Shown: piece by piece, positions 1 to 8,574 of the stretch
Layout of the letters: each line of letters opens with the position of its first letter
Numbering within the stretch: position 1 is the stretch's first letter
Source of the DNA: Acidobacteriaceae bacterium
Lineage (GTDB): Bacteria; Acidobacteriota; Terriglobia; Terriglobales; Acidobacteriaceae
Direction: 5' to 3'
Assembly (NCBI GenBank): GCA_003131315.1
Contig: PKUV01000080.1
Span: 1-41,540 of the forward strand
DNA: 41,540 nucleotides
Translations under genes and position numbers: made by a program
Notes under the pieces: generated by a model
Told to the model about the DNA's origin: nothing
Database searches by the model: none
The model's input: the letters and a program-made list of their open reading frames with translations, nothing else

Positions 1-21
1 GTCTCGCTCGTCATTGCCGCT

Positions 22-243
22 GGCGGGTGGCCCACCCAACCCGATCTAACACTGGAGGGTGCCCCGTCCAAGCTCTGCTTGGGCGGGGCGGGTGGCCCAG
101 CCTTCCGTCGGCACAACGAGGCAGGGGGTGCCCCATCCTTCGCGTTTTTTGGCGGGTGGCCCACTGTTCTCCACGGTCTCTTCTTCGCTTCCCATATCGG
201 AACGTGGGTGCCCCATCCTTGCGTTCTTTGCAAGGGTGGGCCG
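22..243. repeat. Cluster of hairpin-forming GC-rich repeats downstream of the PKS gene
   Basis: The stretch from 1 to 510 carries no convincing gene. Within it, a pair of motifs alternates at least three times: GGGTGCCCCATCCTT (variants at 57, 126 and 206) and GGCGGGTGGCCCAC (variants at 22, 87, 151, and a degenerate one ending at 243). Each pair folds back on itself. The clearest cases are CCCATCCTTGC (212-222) with GCAAGGGTGGG (230-240), and GCCCCGTCCAAGC (60s-70s) with GCTTGGGCGGGGC across a 3-base loop. This resembles a REP-like intergenic palindromic family. It lies roughly 270-490 bases beyond the PKS stop. I see nothing gene-like from 244 to 510. Confidence 0.65.
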
Positions 244-510
244 CGATGCTGCTGATAGCATAATGCTCGTCATGCCTCGCGGCTCGCATCGCTGCTGCGG
301 TGCCGATCACTTGCACTTTATCGCGTGTTCTCAGGTGTCTCCCTGCGATCTGGGCTTCTTATGTGCCTTGTCCGCCATGGCATAGAACTCCGTGCTTAAG
401 ATTCGTGCACATTCCGTGTCGCCACCGAACCGATGGCAGCCACGTTCCCTTGACTCCGCTGGCAAACGCAAAACGAATCGTCTCGGGAACAGCGCCAAAA
501 AACATCCGGC

Positions 511-3500
511 TCACCCGGGAATGTGGGTGGGTTCCAGCATTGCGACCGCGGCTTCGGAGATCCGATTCTGGTGCGCCTCCTGCACACGATCGAGGCTGGC
601 TCGCAGTTTTTCCGCCAGCATTCGCACGTTGGGTTCACTCAGCATGTCCAGGTGGCTGCCTGTGACATCCTGAATCTCGATTCCTCCTGCCGCCAGTCCT
701 CCCCAGCCCAGCAGTTCGTCGTCTCCGTCGAGCAGGCTTCGGCTCACCGACCGAAAGATGGTGAGGCGGCCGGGATAGGCCGTGGGGCGATACTCCGACC
801 CAGCGATCCGATTAATCGTTTGCACGTCAGGAACGCTCGGAGCGGAGAAGAGGCGAAATTTGTACATCAGGTGGTACAACTTCCTGGTGAGAACGGAAAC
901 CGCCCTGTTCGTTGCCTGCCTCAGTCCGTTTTCCGAAAGGAAGACGCGGTGGAACAGGAGCTTGTACATCGCAAAGCGCTGGCGGAGATCCGCGCTCTTT
1001 CTGTACCGCTCCAGATACTGCCATTCAATCGTGTCCAGCAAGCCGAGCAGCGATACTGCTTCTCCGGCGGCATGAAGTTGCTGCGCCATTTCGAACACCA
1101 CGAAGCCACCAAAGGAGTATCCAGCCAAACAGTACGGCCCATGCGGCTGCACCTGGCGAACTCCGCGGAGATAGTAAGCCGCCATATCCTCCACCCGGGT
1201 GAGGAAAGGCTCCCGGCCATCCAAGCCCTGAGGCTGAAGAGCAAACACCGGCTGATCCTCTCCCAGGTAACGGGTCACTCCGTTGAAGGCGATTACGTGT
1301 CCGCCAACACCGGAGACCACGAAGAGCGGCAAGCGCGATCCTTGGCGGCGAATGGCAACCACTGCGGACGACGGTGCCGCTTCCGGAACGCTGGAGGTTC
1401 CCGCCTTCCGGATCAGCCCGGCCAATTGGCGGATGGTGCGCGCCTCAAACAGGGTGGAGAGGCCTAAGTCCTGCTGATAGGTCTTCTTGATCTTGCTGAA
1501 CAAGCGAACGGCAATCAGCGAATGGCCGCCTAAGTCGAAGAAATCGTCGTCAACACCAACCGTCTCCACTCCCAGCAGTTCCTGCCACCATTCCGCCAGT
1601 ACGTTTTCAACCCCGCTCTCCAGTTTCACCGTACTTCTCACTGAAGAATCGGGTGCTGGGAATGCTGCTGGCTTGACCGTGAATTCCCCACGAACCACGA
1701 CGATGCCCGGCGGCATATCGGAACACAGAATCTGGTCGAATGCCCTGATCCCATCTACCGATGAAATCCCCTGACCCGCAATCAAGTCAGCCGGTTCGCT
1801 GTGGGTCCGGGCTGCCCGCGGGCGCGACATCGGCGCAGAGCCGTCAGCCGAGGCTGCCATGCGCCTCAAACAGAACTCTTCGATTTGCGCCACTACCCGC
1901 CCATCGGCATCGAGCAGCGTGAAATCAAATGTCGCGATCTCGCGTTGTGCCGTATTCTCCTGCCGGCAACGGATGTGGCTGTAAACCCGCGCGGGCATTG
2001 GACGATAGAACGTGATCCGCTTGTACGACAGGGGCAGATAAAGGGCCTCGGACTCCTCGTATCCCGGAATGAGATACAGCGCCGATCCGGTTGCCATGTC
2101 GAAAAGAGCCGGGTGCAGAAACCAAGCCGGCAAATCGGCCAGAAAACCTTGCCCCAGTTGCAGATCCGCTACTGCTTCCCGCTCTCCAATGTGCAGAGTC
2201 TGCAGGTTTCTCCAGCGGGAGCCGAAATCGAAGTAGCGTTCCTGGCGAGTCCGGTGTTGATCGTCAAAATCAATGCGACGCAAACAACAGCGTGCGCGAA
2301 TCTCCGCGACATTCTGATCCGCAGGAACCGGCTTCTGGTTTCGCGCAATCTGCCCCGACGCGTATTCAATCCAATCCTTGCTTTGGGCCAGGATCGAAAA
2401 ACGGAACCCGGAACGCTGGCGGCGCAGACGTATGCGCACCTCTTTCGATTCAGCGGGAGCAACGGAAAGAGGCGCCAGGAAAAAGACATCCTCGAATTCA
2501 ACCCCCGGCTCGAAGTGGTCATCGATCAGCGCCGCGGCCGCCAGTTGCAGATACCCCGTGCCGGGAACCAGAGCGGAGCCGTTCTTGAAACGGTGTTCGT
2601 CCAGCAACCAGTTCTTCTCGCAGTTCAGCCGGACCGAATCAACCGTCTCCGTCTCAGACTGGACCAGGCGGCGGTCCAGGATCGGATGGCTGCCCACAGG
2701 ATCCCGCCCCGCCATGCCCACACCGGCCCACATTCCCCAATTCACGGCGGTGACGGGTTGGCCGGTCTGGCTAAGGGCAAACGCATCCAAAAAAGCGTTC
2801 GCGGCGGCGTAATCGACCTGCCCGGGAGGCGGCACAAGAGAACTGATGGAGGAAAACAGGAGCCAGAAATCAAGCTTGCAGTCGCGCAGCGCCTCCTGCA
2901 ACACCAGCGTGCCTTGAATCTTTGGGGCCAGCACGCGAGCGGCGCTATCGCGATTCTTGATCTGCAACGGCCCATCTTCAATCAAGCCGGCGGCATGAAT
3001 AACGCCGTCAATGCCGCCAAATCGCTGACGGGCCATTCCGACGGCTTGTTCCATCTGCTTGCGGTCGGTCACGTCCGCGGCAATCGTGAGAACCTCCGCT
3101 CCGGCAGATTCCAACTCGCGCACTTTACCGATCTTCTGCAGGCTGCCGCTCGCCCCGTCCGGCGTCTCGTTCAAAGCTTTCCACTCGGATGCCGGTGGAA
3201 GCGGCGTGCGTCCTACCAGCACAAGCCTCGCGTGAACCGTTCGCGCGAGGTGTTCAGCGACCAACAATCCAATTCCTCCCAACCCGCCGACAATCAAATA
3301 CACACCTTTTTCTTTAAGACGAGTCGTCGGGGGCTGGATGCGAAGACTCGTGGCCTCGAAACTCTCCACCCAGCGTTGCTTCTCCCGGTACGCCACACAA
3401 GAAGCTTCATCGCGTAAAGAGCACTCCAGAATAATGGCGCTCGCGGCTCTTCCCAGATCCTCAATCTCCCGGTCAAGATCGATATGGCGGCAGAACGTGC

Positions 3501-6500
3501 CGGGAAATTCCTTTGGGATTACCCTGACCGGCCCCAGCAACGTGGCGCGTGCGGGTTCGGCGACGGCTTCTCCAGAGACAGAGTGCAATCCGTTGGAGAC
3601 ACACAGAATGTCGACCGCGCCGAGATCCTGATCCCCCAACGCTTGCGCCAGAAACAGAAGGCTGTAAAAGCTCAAGTCCAGTGTCTGATCCAAAGACTGA
3701 TCCAGAGACCGGCGGGCGGTCGAGCCCGTGACCGGCCACAGGTGCAGAATTTTTGCTGGCGGATGCTCATGCTGGGCGACATCCGCGAACAGTTGGTCGT
3801 AATCCTCCCGCACACCCGGACGAATTACATACGAACCGGTTCCGGTGCGCTTGTACTTAGCGCCCGCGGCAACTTGCAGCACCTCATGTCCGGCGGCTTT
3901 CAGTTGTTTCGAAACCTCGGCACCCAGGCCCGTTTCATCCAAGAACACCAGCCAGCAGGCATGGTCTGGAGGAGATGTGTTTGCGGCAGGAAGCTTTTTC
4001 CACACCCGTTGATGGAACCATGACTCACTCTTCGGCACCTCGCCCACGGCCGCGCCAGCGGTCCGCTTGCTGGCCATGAGTTTGCCACCCGGTTCAATCC
4101 AGTAACGCTGGCGTTCGAACGGGTAGGTGGGAAGTGGAATCCGTTGCGCCTCCTCCCCGGAGTGCAAAACAGCCCAATCTATCGATTGCCCCGCGATCCA
4201 GAGTTGTCCAGCGGCGTTGAGCAGGAACATGGCATCGGAGACCTGCTCCTGAGGGTGCCGCATGGAGGGCAGGACCTTGGACCCTTTCGGCCTGCCGGGG
4301 TGCTGGCGAGCCAGCGACGTGAGCGCCTGGCCTGGTCCAACTTCCAGGAACACCCGCGCCGGATCCGAGAACAGTTCCGCGAGACAGTCCGAGAAGCGCA
4401 CGGTATTTCGCAGATGGCGCGTCCAATAAAAGGGATCGGTGGCCTGGGCAGCCGTGATCCAGGCGCCGGTGACATTCGACAGATAGGGAATCGTGGGCGC
4501 ACACAGAGTAACCTTGGCGAGATAGTCGTGGAAGGCTTCCAGCATCGGATCCATCATTGCCGAATGGAAGGCGTGCGACGTATGCAGCAGGCGGCAAACG
4601 ATTTTTCGCTTTTCGAGGTCCCCCGCAAATTTCTGAATCGCATCGGTGGGGCCGGAGAGCACGCACTGTTCGGGTCCGTTGATGGCGGCGACCGCCAGTT
4701 CTTCTGGAATCGACAGCGTTGCCGCAGCCGCAGAAACCGCGAGCATGGAACCAGACGGCATCTCGTCCATCAAACGGCCGCGGATGGCGCTCAAGTGCAG
4801 ACCGTCCTCCAACGAGAAGACGCCCGCCAGACACGCGACAACGTATTCTCCAATACTGTGGCCGGCCATGGCGGCTGGCGCGATGCCGTGTGTCATCCAC
4901 CACTGCGCCAGTGCATATTCGATGCTGAACAGTGCGGGCTGTGTGAAACGGGTGCGCGACAATCTCTGATCCGCCGCGGCCGATTCCTGCTCGGGTGGGT
5001 ACAGCAAGTCTCGCAGATCGAGGCCGAGGTCGGGCATCAGACGCTCCGCGCAGCCATCGATCTGCGCGCGGAATATGGCCTCCGTCTCATACAATTCGCG
5101 GCCCATGTTCACGTATTGCGAGCCCTGACCGGAGAACATGAAGACCACGCCAGGAGCGGCCGTAGGCGCCTGACCTGTGAAGACCCGGCTGGCTTCCCGG
5201 CTACTCAGCAGGCGACGAGCCTCTTCGGTGGTAGCAGCCGCGAAGGCGCGCCGGTGCGCGAAAGGCTTTCGTCCTGCCTGGAGCGTGTAGGCCACATCTT
5301 GCAGACGCAAGCCTGGATTCTCTTGCAGGTGGGATCCGAGATTCTGGATGGCCTCTTCCAACGCGGAGGCCGTTTTCGCGGAAAGCACCAGGAACTGATA
5401 CGGCTTCTCCGCCGGGGCTCGTCTTTCAATCTGCGACGCTTCTTCCAAAACGACGTGCGCATTGGTGCCGCCTATGCCCAGTGAAGTTACGCCGGCGCGC
5501 CGCGGCCAGCGCCCCGTTTCCCATTCCGTCAGTCCGGTGTTGACATAGAACGGGCTGTGTTCGAAATCAATCAACGGATTCGGTTTGCGGAAGTGCAGGT
5601 TCGGCGGAATCTGCCGGTGTTTCAACGCCAGCGCCGTTTTGATCAGACCCGCAACGCCAGCCGCCGCGTCCAGGTGGCCAATGTTGGTCTTGAGCGACCC
5701 GATGGCGCAGTAGTTCGTGCCTTGACTGCTCTGGCGGAACGCCTGCGTCAGTGCTTTGATCTCAATCGGATCTCCGACCTTGGTTCCGGTGCCGTGGGTT
5801 TCGACATAGGAAATCTCGCTTGCTTTGACGCCGGCCACTCCCAGCGCTTCCGCCACGACCTCAGCTTGTCCATCGACGCTGGGCGCGAGATAGCCAACTT
5901 TTCGCGCGCCATCGTTGTTGATTGCGGAGCCAAGAATGACAGCGTGAATGGTGTCGTGATCAGCTAGCGCATCGTCAAGCCTTCTCAGCACCACAATGCC
6001 CGCGCCGCTGGAAAACACTGTGCCACTGGAATCGGCGCCGAAGGCGCGGCAGTGGCCGTCGCGCGACAGAATCTCTCCTTCGCGATACAAGTAGCCGCGT
6101 CCGTGCGGAAATTCAATCGTCACTCCGCCCGCCAGCGCCATATCACACTCCTGGTTCAGCAGGCTCTGGCACGCGAGATGTACAGCGACCAGCGAAGTGG
6201 AGCAGGCGGTCTGCACGCTAATGCTCGGCCCGTGGAGATTCAGTTCGTAGGACACCCGCGTCGCCAGCACATCCTTGTCATTGCCGGTCTGTCGAATCAG
6301 AAACAGCCCGGCGCTTTCCACCAGCGCCTGGTTGGTCAGCAGGTTGTAAATCATGTAAGAGTTCATGCCCGAGCCGGCGTAGACTCCAATCGACCCGGCA
6401 AAACTCTCCGGCACATGGCCAGCATCCTCCAGCGCTTCCCACGCGCACTCAAGGAAGACGCGGTGTTGCGGGTCCATGATCGCTGCGTCCCTCGGGCTGA

Positions 6501-6738
6501 AACCGAAGAAGGCAGCGTCGAACATGTCCAGATCCTCGAGCACCACTCCAGATTTCACATATTCCGGCTGGGCGAGTTCGTCGGCGGAAACTCCAGCTGT
6601 CAACAGTTCGGCGTCGCTGAACGGGCGGATCGCTTCCACGCCGTCTCTCAGGTTCCGCCAAAACTCGGCAACGTTGCGTGCGCCGGGAAAGCGGCCGGCC
6701 ATGCCGACGATCGCAATCGCTGCGCTCTTCATCTTCAT
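511..6738 (-). CDS. Single-module type I polyketide synthase, KS-AT-KR-DH-ACP-TE
   Basis: This protein of about 2,075 residues should extend an acyl or aminoacyl starter once with malonyl-CoA and release the product. Domains seen in order: KS (about 5-430; Cys179 in QTACS, His315 in HGTGT, His355 in NIGH); AT (about 531-830; Ser628 in GHSIGEY, HAFH at 722-725, a malonyl-type motif); KR (about 910-1345; GGLGGIG at 1151, Lys1273, Ser1297-1299 region, Tyr1310, Asn1314; Asp in LIEDG and no Trp before the Tyr, so B-type); DH (about 1350-1625; His1382, PGTGYL, Asp1547); ACP (about 1705-1778; Ser1740 in DLGGHS); TE (about 1800-2055; Ser1875 in GYSFGG, Asp1902, His2029). KR preceding DH is the reverse of the usual order. 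The ATG overlaps the upstream stop as ATGA. The AGGAGG lies only 2 bases before it but 8 before a second ATG at 6732, which may be the real start. Confidence 0.95.
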   Translation of the reverse strand: MKMKSAAIAIVGMAGRFPGARNVAEFWRNLRDGVEAIRPFSDAELLTAGVSADELAQPEYVKSGVVLEDLDMFDAAFFGFSPRDAAIMDPQHRVFLECAWEALEDAGHVPESFAGSIGVYAGSGMNSYMIYNLLTNQALVESAGLFLIRQTGNDKDVLATRVSYELNLHGPSISVQTACSTSLVAVHLACQSLLNQECDMALAGGVTIEFPHGRGYLYREGEILSRDGHCRAFGADSSGTVFSSGAGIVVLRRLDDALADHDTIHAVILGSAINNDGARKVGYLAPSVDGQAEVVAEALGVAGVKASEISYVETHGTGTKVGDPIEIKALTQAFRQSSQGTNYCAIGSLKTNIGHLDAAAGVAGLIKTALALKHRQIPPNLHFRKPNPLIDFEHSPFYVNTGLTEWETGRWPRRAGVTSLGIGGTNAHVVLEEASQIERRAPAEKPYQFLVLSAKTASALEEAIQNLGSHLQENPGLRLQDVAYTLQAGRKPFAHRRAFAAATTEEARRLLSSREASRVFTGQAPTAAPGVVFMFSGQGSQYVNMGRELYETEAIFRAQIDGCAERLMPDLGLDLRDLLYPPEQESAAADQRLSRTRFTQPALFSIEYALAQWWMTHGIAPAAMAGHSIGEYVVACLAGVFSLEDGLHLSAIRGRLMDEMPSGSMLAVSAAAATLSIPEELAVAAINGPEQCVLSGPTDAIQKFAGDLEKRKIVCRLLHTSHAFHSAMMDPMLEAFHDYLAKVTLCAPTIPYLSNVTGAWITAAQATDPFYWTRHLRNTVRFSDCLAELFSDPARVFLEVGPGQALTSLARQHPGRPKGSKVLPSMRHPQEQVSDAMFLLNAAGQLWIAGQSIDWAVLHSGEEAQRIPLPTYPFERQRYWIEPGGKLMASKRTAGAAVGEVPKSESWFHQRVWKKLPAANTSPPDHACWLVFLDETGLGAEVSKQLKAAGHEVLQVAAGAKYKRTGTGSYVIRPGVREDYDQLFADVAQHEHPPAKILHLWPVTGSTARRSLDQSLDQTLDLSFYSLLFLAQALGDQDLGAVDILCVSNGLHSVSGEAVAEPARATLLGPVRVIPKEFPGTFCRHIDLDREIEDLGRAASAIILECSLRDEASCVAYREKQRWVESFEATSLRIQPPTTRLKEKGVYLIVGGLGGIGLLVAEHLARTVHARLVLVGRTPLPPASEWKALNETPDGASGSLQKIGKVRELESAGAEVLTIAADVTDRKQMEQAVGMARQRFGGIDGVIHAAGLIEDGPLQIKNRDSAARVLAPKIQGTLVLQEALRDCKLDFWLLFSSISSLVPPPGQVDYAAANAFLDAFALSQTGQPVTAVNWGMWAGVGMAGRDPVGSHPILDRRLVQSETETVDSVRLNCEKNWLLDEHRFKNGSALVPGTGYLQLAAAALIDDHFEPGVEFEDVFFLAPLSVAPAESKEVRIRLRRQRSGFRFSILAQSKDWIEYASGQIARNQKPVPADQNVAEIRARCCLRRIDFDDQHRTRQERYFDFGSRWRNLQTLHIGEREAVADLQLGQGFLADLPAWFLHPALFDMATGSALYLIPGYEESEALYLPLSYKRITFYRPMPARVYSHIRCRQENTAQREIATFDFTLLDADGRVVAQIEEFCLRRMAASADGSAPMSRPRAARTHSEPADLIAGQGISSVDGIRAFDQILCSDMPPGIVVVRGEFTVKPAAFPAPDSSVRSTVKLESGVENVLAEWWQELLGVETVGVDDDFFDLGGHSLIAVRLFSKIKKTYQQDLGLSTLFEARTIRQLAGLIRKAGTSSVPEAAPSSAVVAIRRQGSRLPLFVVSGVGGHVIAFNGVTRYLGEDQPVFALQPQGLDGREPFLTRVEDMAAYYLRGVRQVQPHGPYCLAGYSFGGFVVFEMAQQLHAAGEAVSLLGLLDTIEWQYLERYRKSADLRQRFAMYKLLFHRVFLSENGLRQATNRAVSVLTRKLYHLMYKFRLFSAPSVPDVQTINRIAGSEYRPTAYPGRLTIFRSVSRSLLDGDDELLGWGGLAAGGIEIQDVTGSHLDMLSEPNVRMLAEKLRASLDRVQEAHQNRISEAAVAMLEPTHIPG

Positions 6739-8534
6739 CGCCTCCTCTGTTGTTGCCGCGCGGCCAGCCTCCGCTCCGCCCGGTTCAGAACTGGCGCCGC
6801 AGCGTCTTGTCCACTGAGGTGGTTCGCCAGAGCACGGACCGTGGGAAACTGAAACATGTCGACCAAAGAGATCTCTCGGCCGAGCGACTGCTGCAGTTGC
6901 ATGTGCACTTCGGCCACCATCAGAGAGTGTGCGCCGAGATCGAGAAAATTCTGGTCCAATCCCACCTGCTCTACTCCCAACGCTTCTTTCCACGCCTGGG
7001 CGATCACGCTCTCCAGTTCATTCCGCGGCAGCTCGGACGCCGTACCAGATTTTTCTTCCAACGCCGAGGGGTTGGGCAGCGCGTTGCGATCGATCTTGCC
7101 ATTCGCCGTCAGGGGCAAGGAATCGAGCGGTACGAACATAGACGGCACCATGTACTCGGGCAGTGTCGACGCCAGCGCCGTACGCAGGTCCGCAGTCTTC
7201 AAGGCTGCTCCAGGCTTCGGTACGACGTAGGCAACCAGGCGTTTGTCTTCGGGTTTGAATTCGCGGGCAACGACAACCGCCTGACTTACTCCCGCTTGCT
7301 GTTCAAGCACCGCCTCGATTTCCCCAATTTCGATGCGGAAGCCACGCAGCTTCACCTGGAAATCCGCTCGCCCCAGAAACTCCAGATTTCCGTCGGGCAG
7401 AAAACGCGCGACATCTCCCGTGCGGTACATGCGGTTTCCCGGCCGGAACGGATCGGCAAGAAACTTTTCAGCCGTCAACTCCGGCCTCTGCCAGTACCCG
7501 CGTACGACGCCATCGCCACCGATAAACAGATCACCGGCCTCGCCCGCAGTAACCGGCCTCAGCTCTGCGTCCAGCACGTATACCTGAGTGTTGAGGATAG
7601 GCTTCCCAATCGGGATACTATCAAGCTCTTCACAGATACGGAACGCGGTGGACCAGATTGTGGTCTCGGTTGGCCCATACATGTTGTACATCTCGCCGGA
7701 GAAGACCTGGCGTAACTGACGAACCAGCGATGGCGGGAGCGCCTCGCCGCCGAGAAGGATCTTCTTCAACCGGCCAAGCGCAGCGAGACCCGGCGGATTG
7801 ACCGCGATCATCCTCGCCAGAGAAGGGGTCGACTGCATGTGCGTGACGCCGTACTTCCGAATCTCGTCCGGAATCGTCTGCGCGCCCTCGTCTCCGTGAA
7901 TGATCACCTGAAATCCGCGCGTCAGCGTCCAGAACAGTTCGAGCACCGAGATGTCAAATGAAATGCTGGTCACCGCCAGCCAGACACCTGGCTCGAACCC
8001 GATCGCTTGATTCATGCCCGTGAAGAAGTTGACCACGTTGCGGTGCTCGATCATCACTCCCTTGGGTCTCCCCGTCGAGCCCGAGGTGTAGATCACATAG
8101 GCGAGATTCTTCCCGTTGGCTGTGGAAGAAACCGGTCCGGTGCTATTTCTGCCGATAGCATCCGTTTCTCCGTCGATCGAGAGAACGTGCCGGGCGGTGC
8201 GGGGCAGACGCGATTTCGTGCGCTCCGTGGCGAGGATGACCGAAGCCTGCGAGTCGTCGATCATCAGATCGATGCGCTGCATCGGATAGCTGGGATCAAT
8301 CGGAACGTAGGCTCCGCCCGCCTTGAGGATCGCGATCAATCCGACCATCATTTCCACGGAACGTTCGACGGCGACCCCGACCAGAGTCTCCGTCTGGACG
8401 CCGAGTGCGCGGAGATGCCGCGCCAGTTGATTGGAGCGGTGATCGAGTTCGCAATAGGTCAGGCTACGCCCTGCGGAAACCACCGCGACCGCGTCCGGCG
8501 TGCGCGCAACCTGCTGCTCAAACAACTGCACCAT
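6735..8534 (-). CDS. NRPS-like loading protein: adenylation domain plus peptidyl carrier protein, predicted glycine-activating
   Basis: The protein (599 residues from the ATG at 8534) activates an amino acid as AMP-ester and loads it on its own carrier. The A domain (1-485) has intact cores: YTSGSTGRPKG (149-159), NMYGPTE (284-290), YRTGD (370-374), GRADFQVKLRGFRIE (388-402) and NGKID (478-482). Specificity positions read by alignment to PheA are D194, I195, L198, Q234, L260, G262, M285, I293, W294 and K480. This differs at one site from the glycine code DILQLGLIWK that I recall. The PCP (about 500-575) has LGAHSL with Ser537. There is no condensation or thioesterase domain, so the aminoacyl-PCP probably feeds the KS encoded next. 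The frame stays open upstream to a TTG at 8624 that would overlap the carbamoyltransferase gene. I prefer the ATG, with a weak GAGAG before it and a 40-base gap. Confidence 0.92.
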   Translation of the reverse strand: MVQLFEQQVARTPDAVAVVSAGRSLTYCELDHRSNQLARHLRALGVQTETLVGVAVERSVEMMVGLIAILKAGGAYVPIDPSYPMQRIDLMIDDSQASVILATERTKSRLPRTARHVLSIDGETDAIGRNSTGPVSSTANGKNLAYVIYTSGSTGRPKGVMIEHRNVVNFFTGMNQAIGFEPGVWLAVTSISFDISVLELFWTLTRGFQVIIHGDEGAQTIPDEIRKYGVTHMQSTPSLARMIAVNPPGLAALGRLKKILLGGEALPPSLVRQLRQVFSGEMYNMYGPTETTIWSTAFRICEELDSIPIGKPILNTQVYVLDAELRPVTAGEAGDLFIGGDGVVRGYWQRPELTAEKFLADPFRPGNRMYRTGDVARFLPDGNLEFLGRADFQVKLRGFRIEIGEIEAVLEQQAGVSQAVVVAREFKPEDKRLVAYVVPKPGAALKTADLRTALASTLPEYMVPSMFVPLDSLPLTANGKIDRNALPNPSALEEKSGTASELPRNELESVIAQAWKEALGVEQVGLDQNFLDLGAHSLMVAEVHMQLQQSLGREISLVDMFQFPTVRALANHLSGQDAAAPVLNRAERRLAARQQQRRR

Positions 8535-8574
8535 TGTGCTCTCGCACAGGCCGCCGGTTTCGGTTCTTTTGCAT

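Noticed and set aside
27-385. Several overlapping open frames of 75-108 codons on both strands
   Set aside because: They fall on the hairpin repeats, show low-complexity Gly/Arg/Pro-rich text and no ribosome-binding sites.
523-5967. Long plus-strand open frames (up to 538 codons) opposite the PKS gene
   Set aside because: They are antisense to strongly supported PKS domains and have no family-like motifs; they arise from high GC at third positions.
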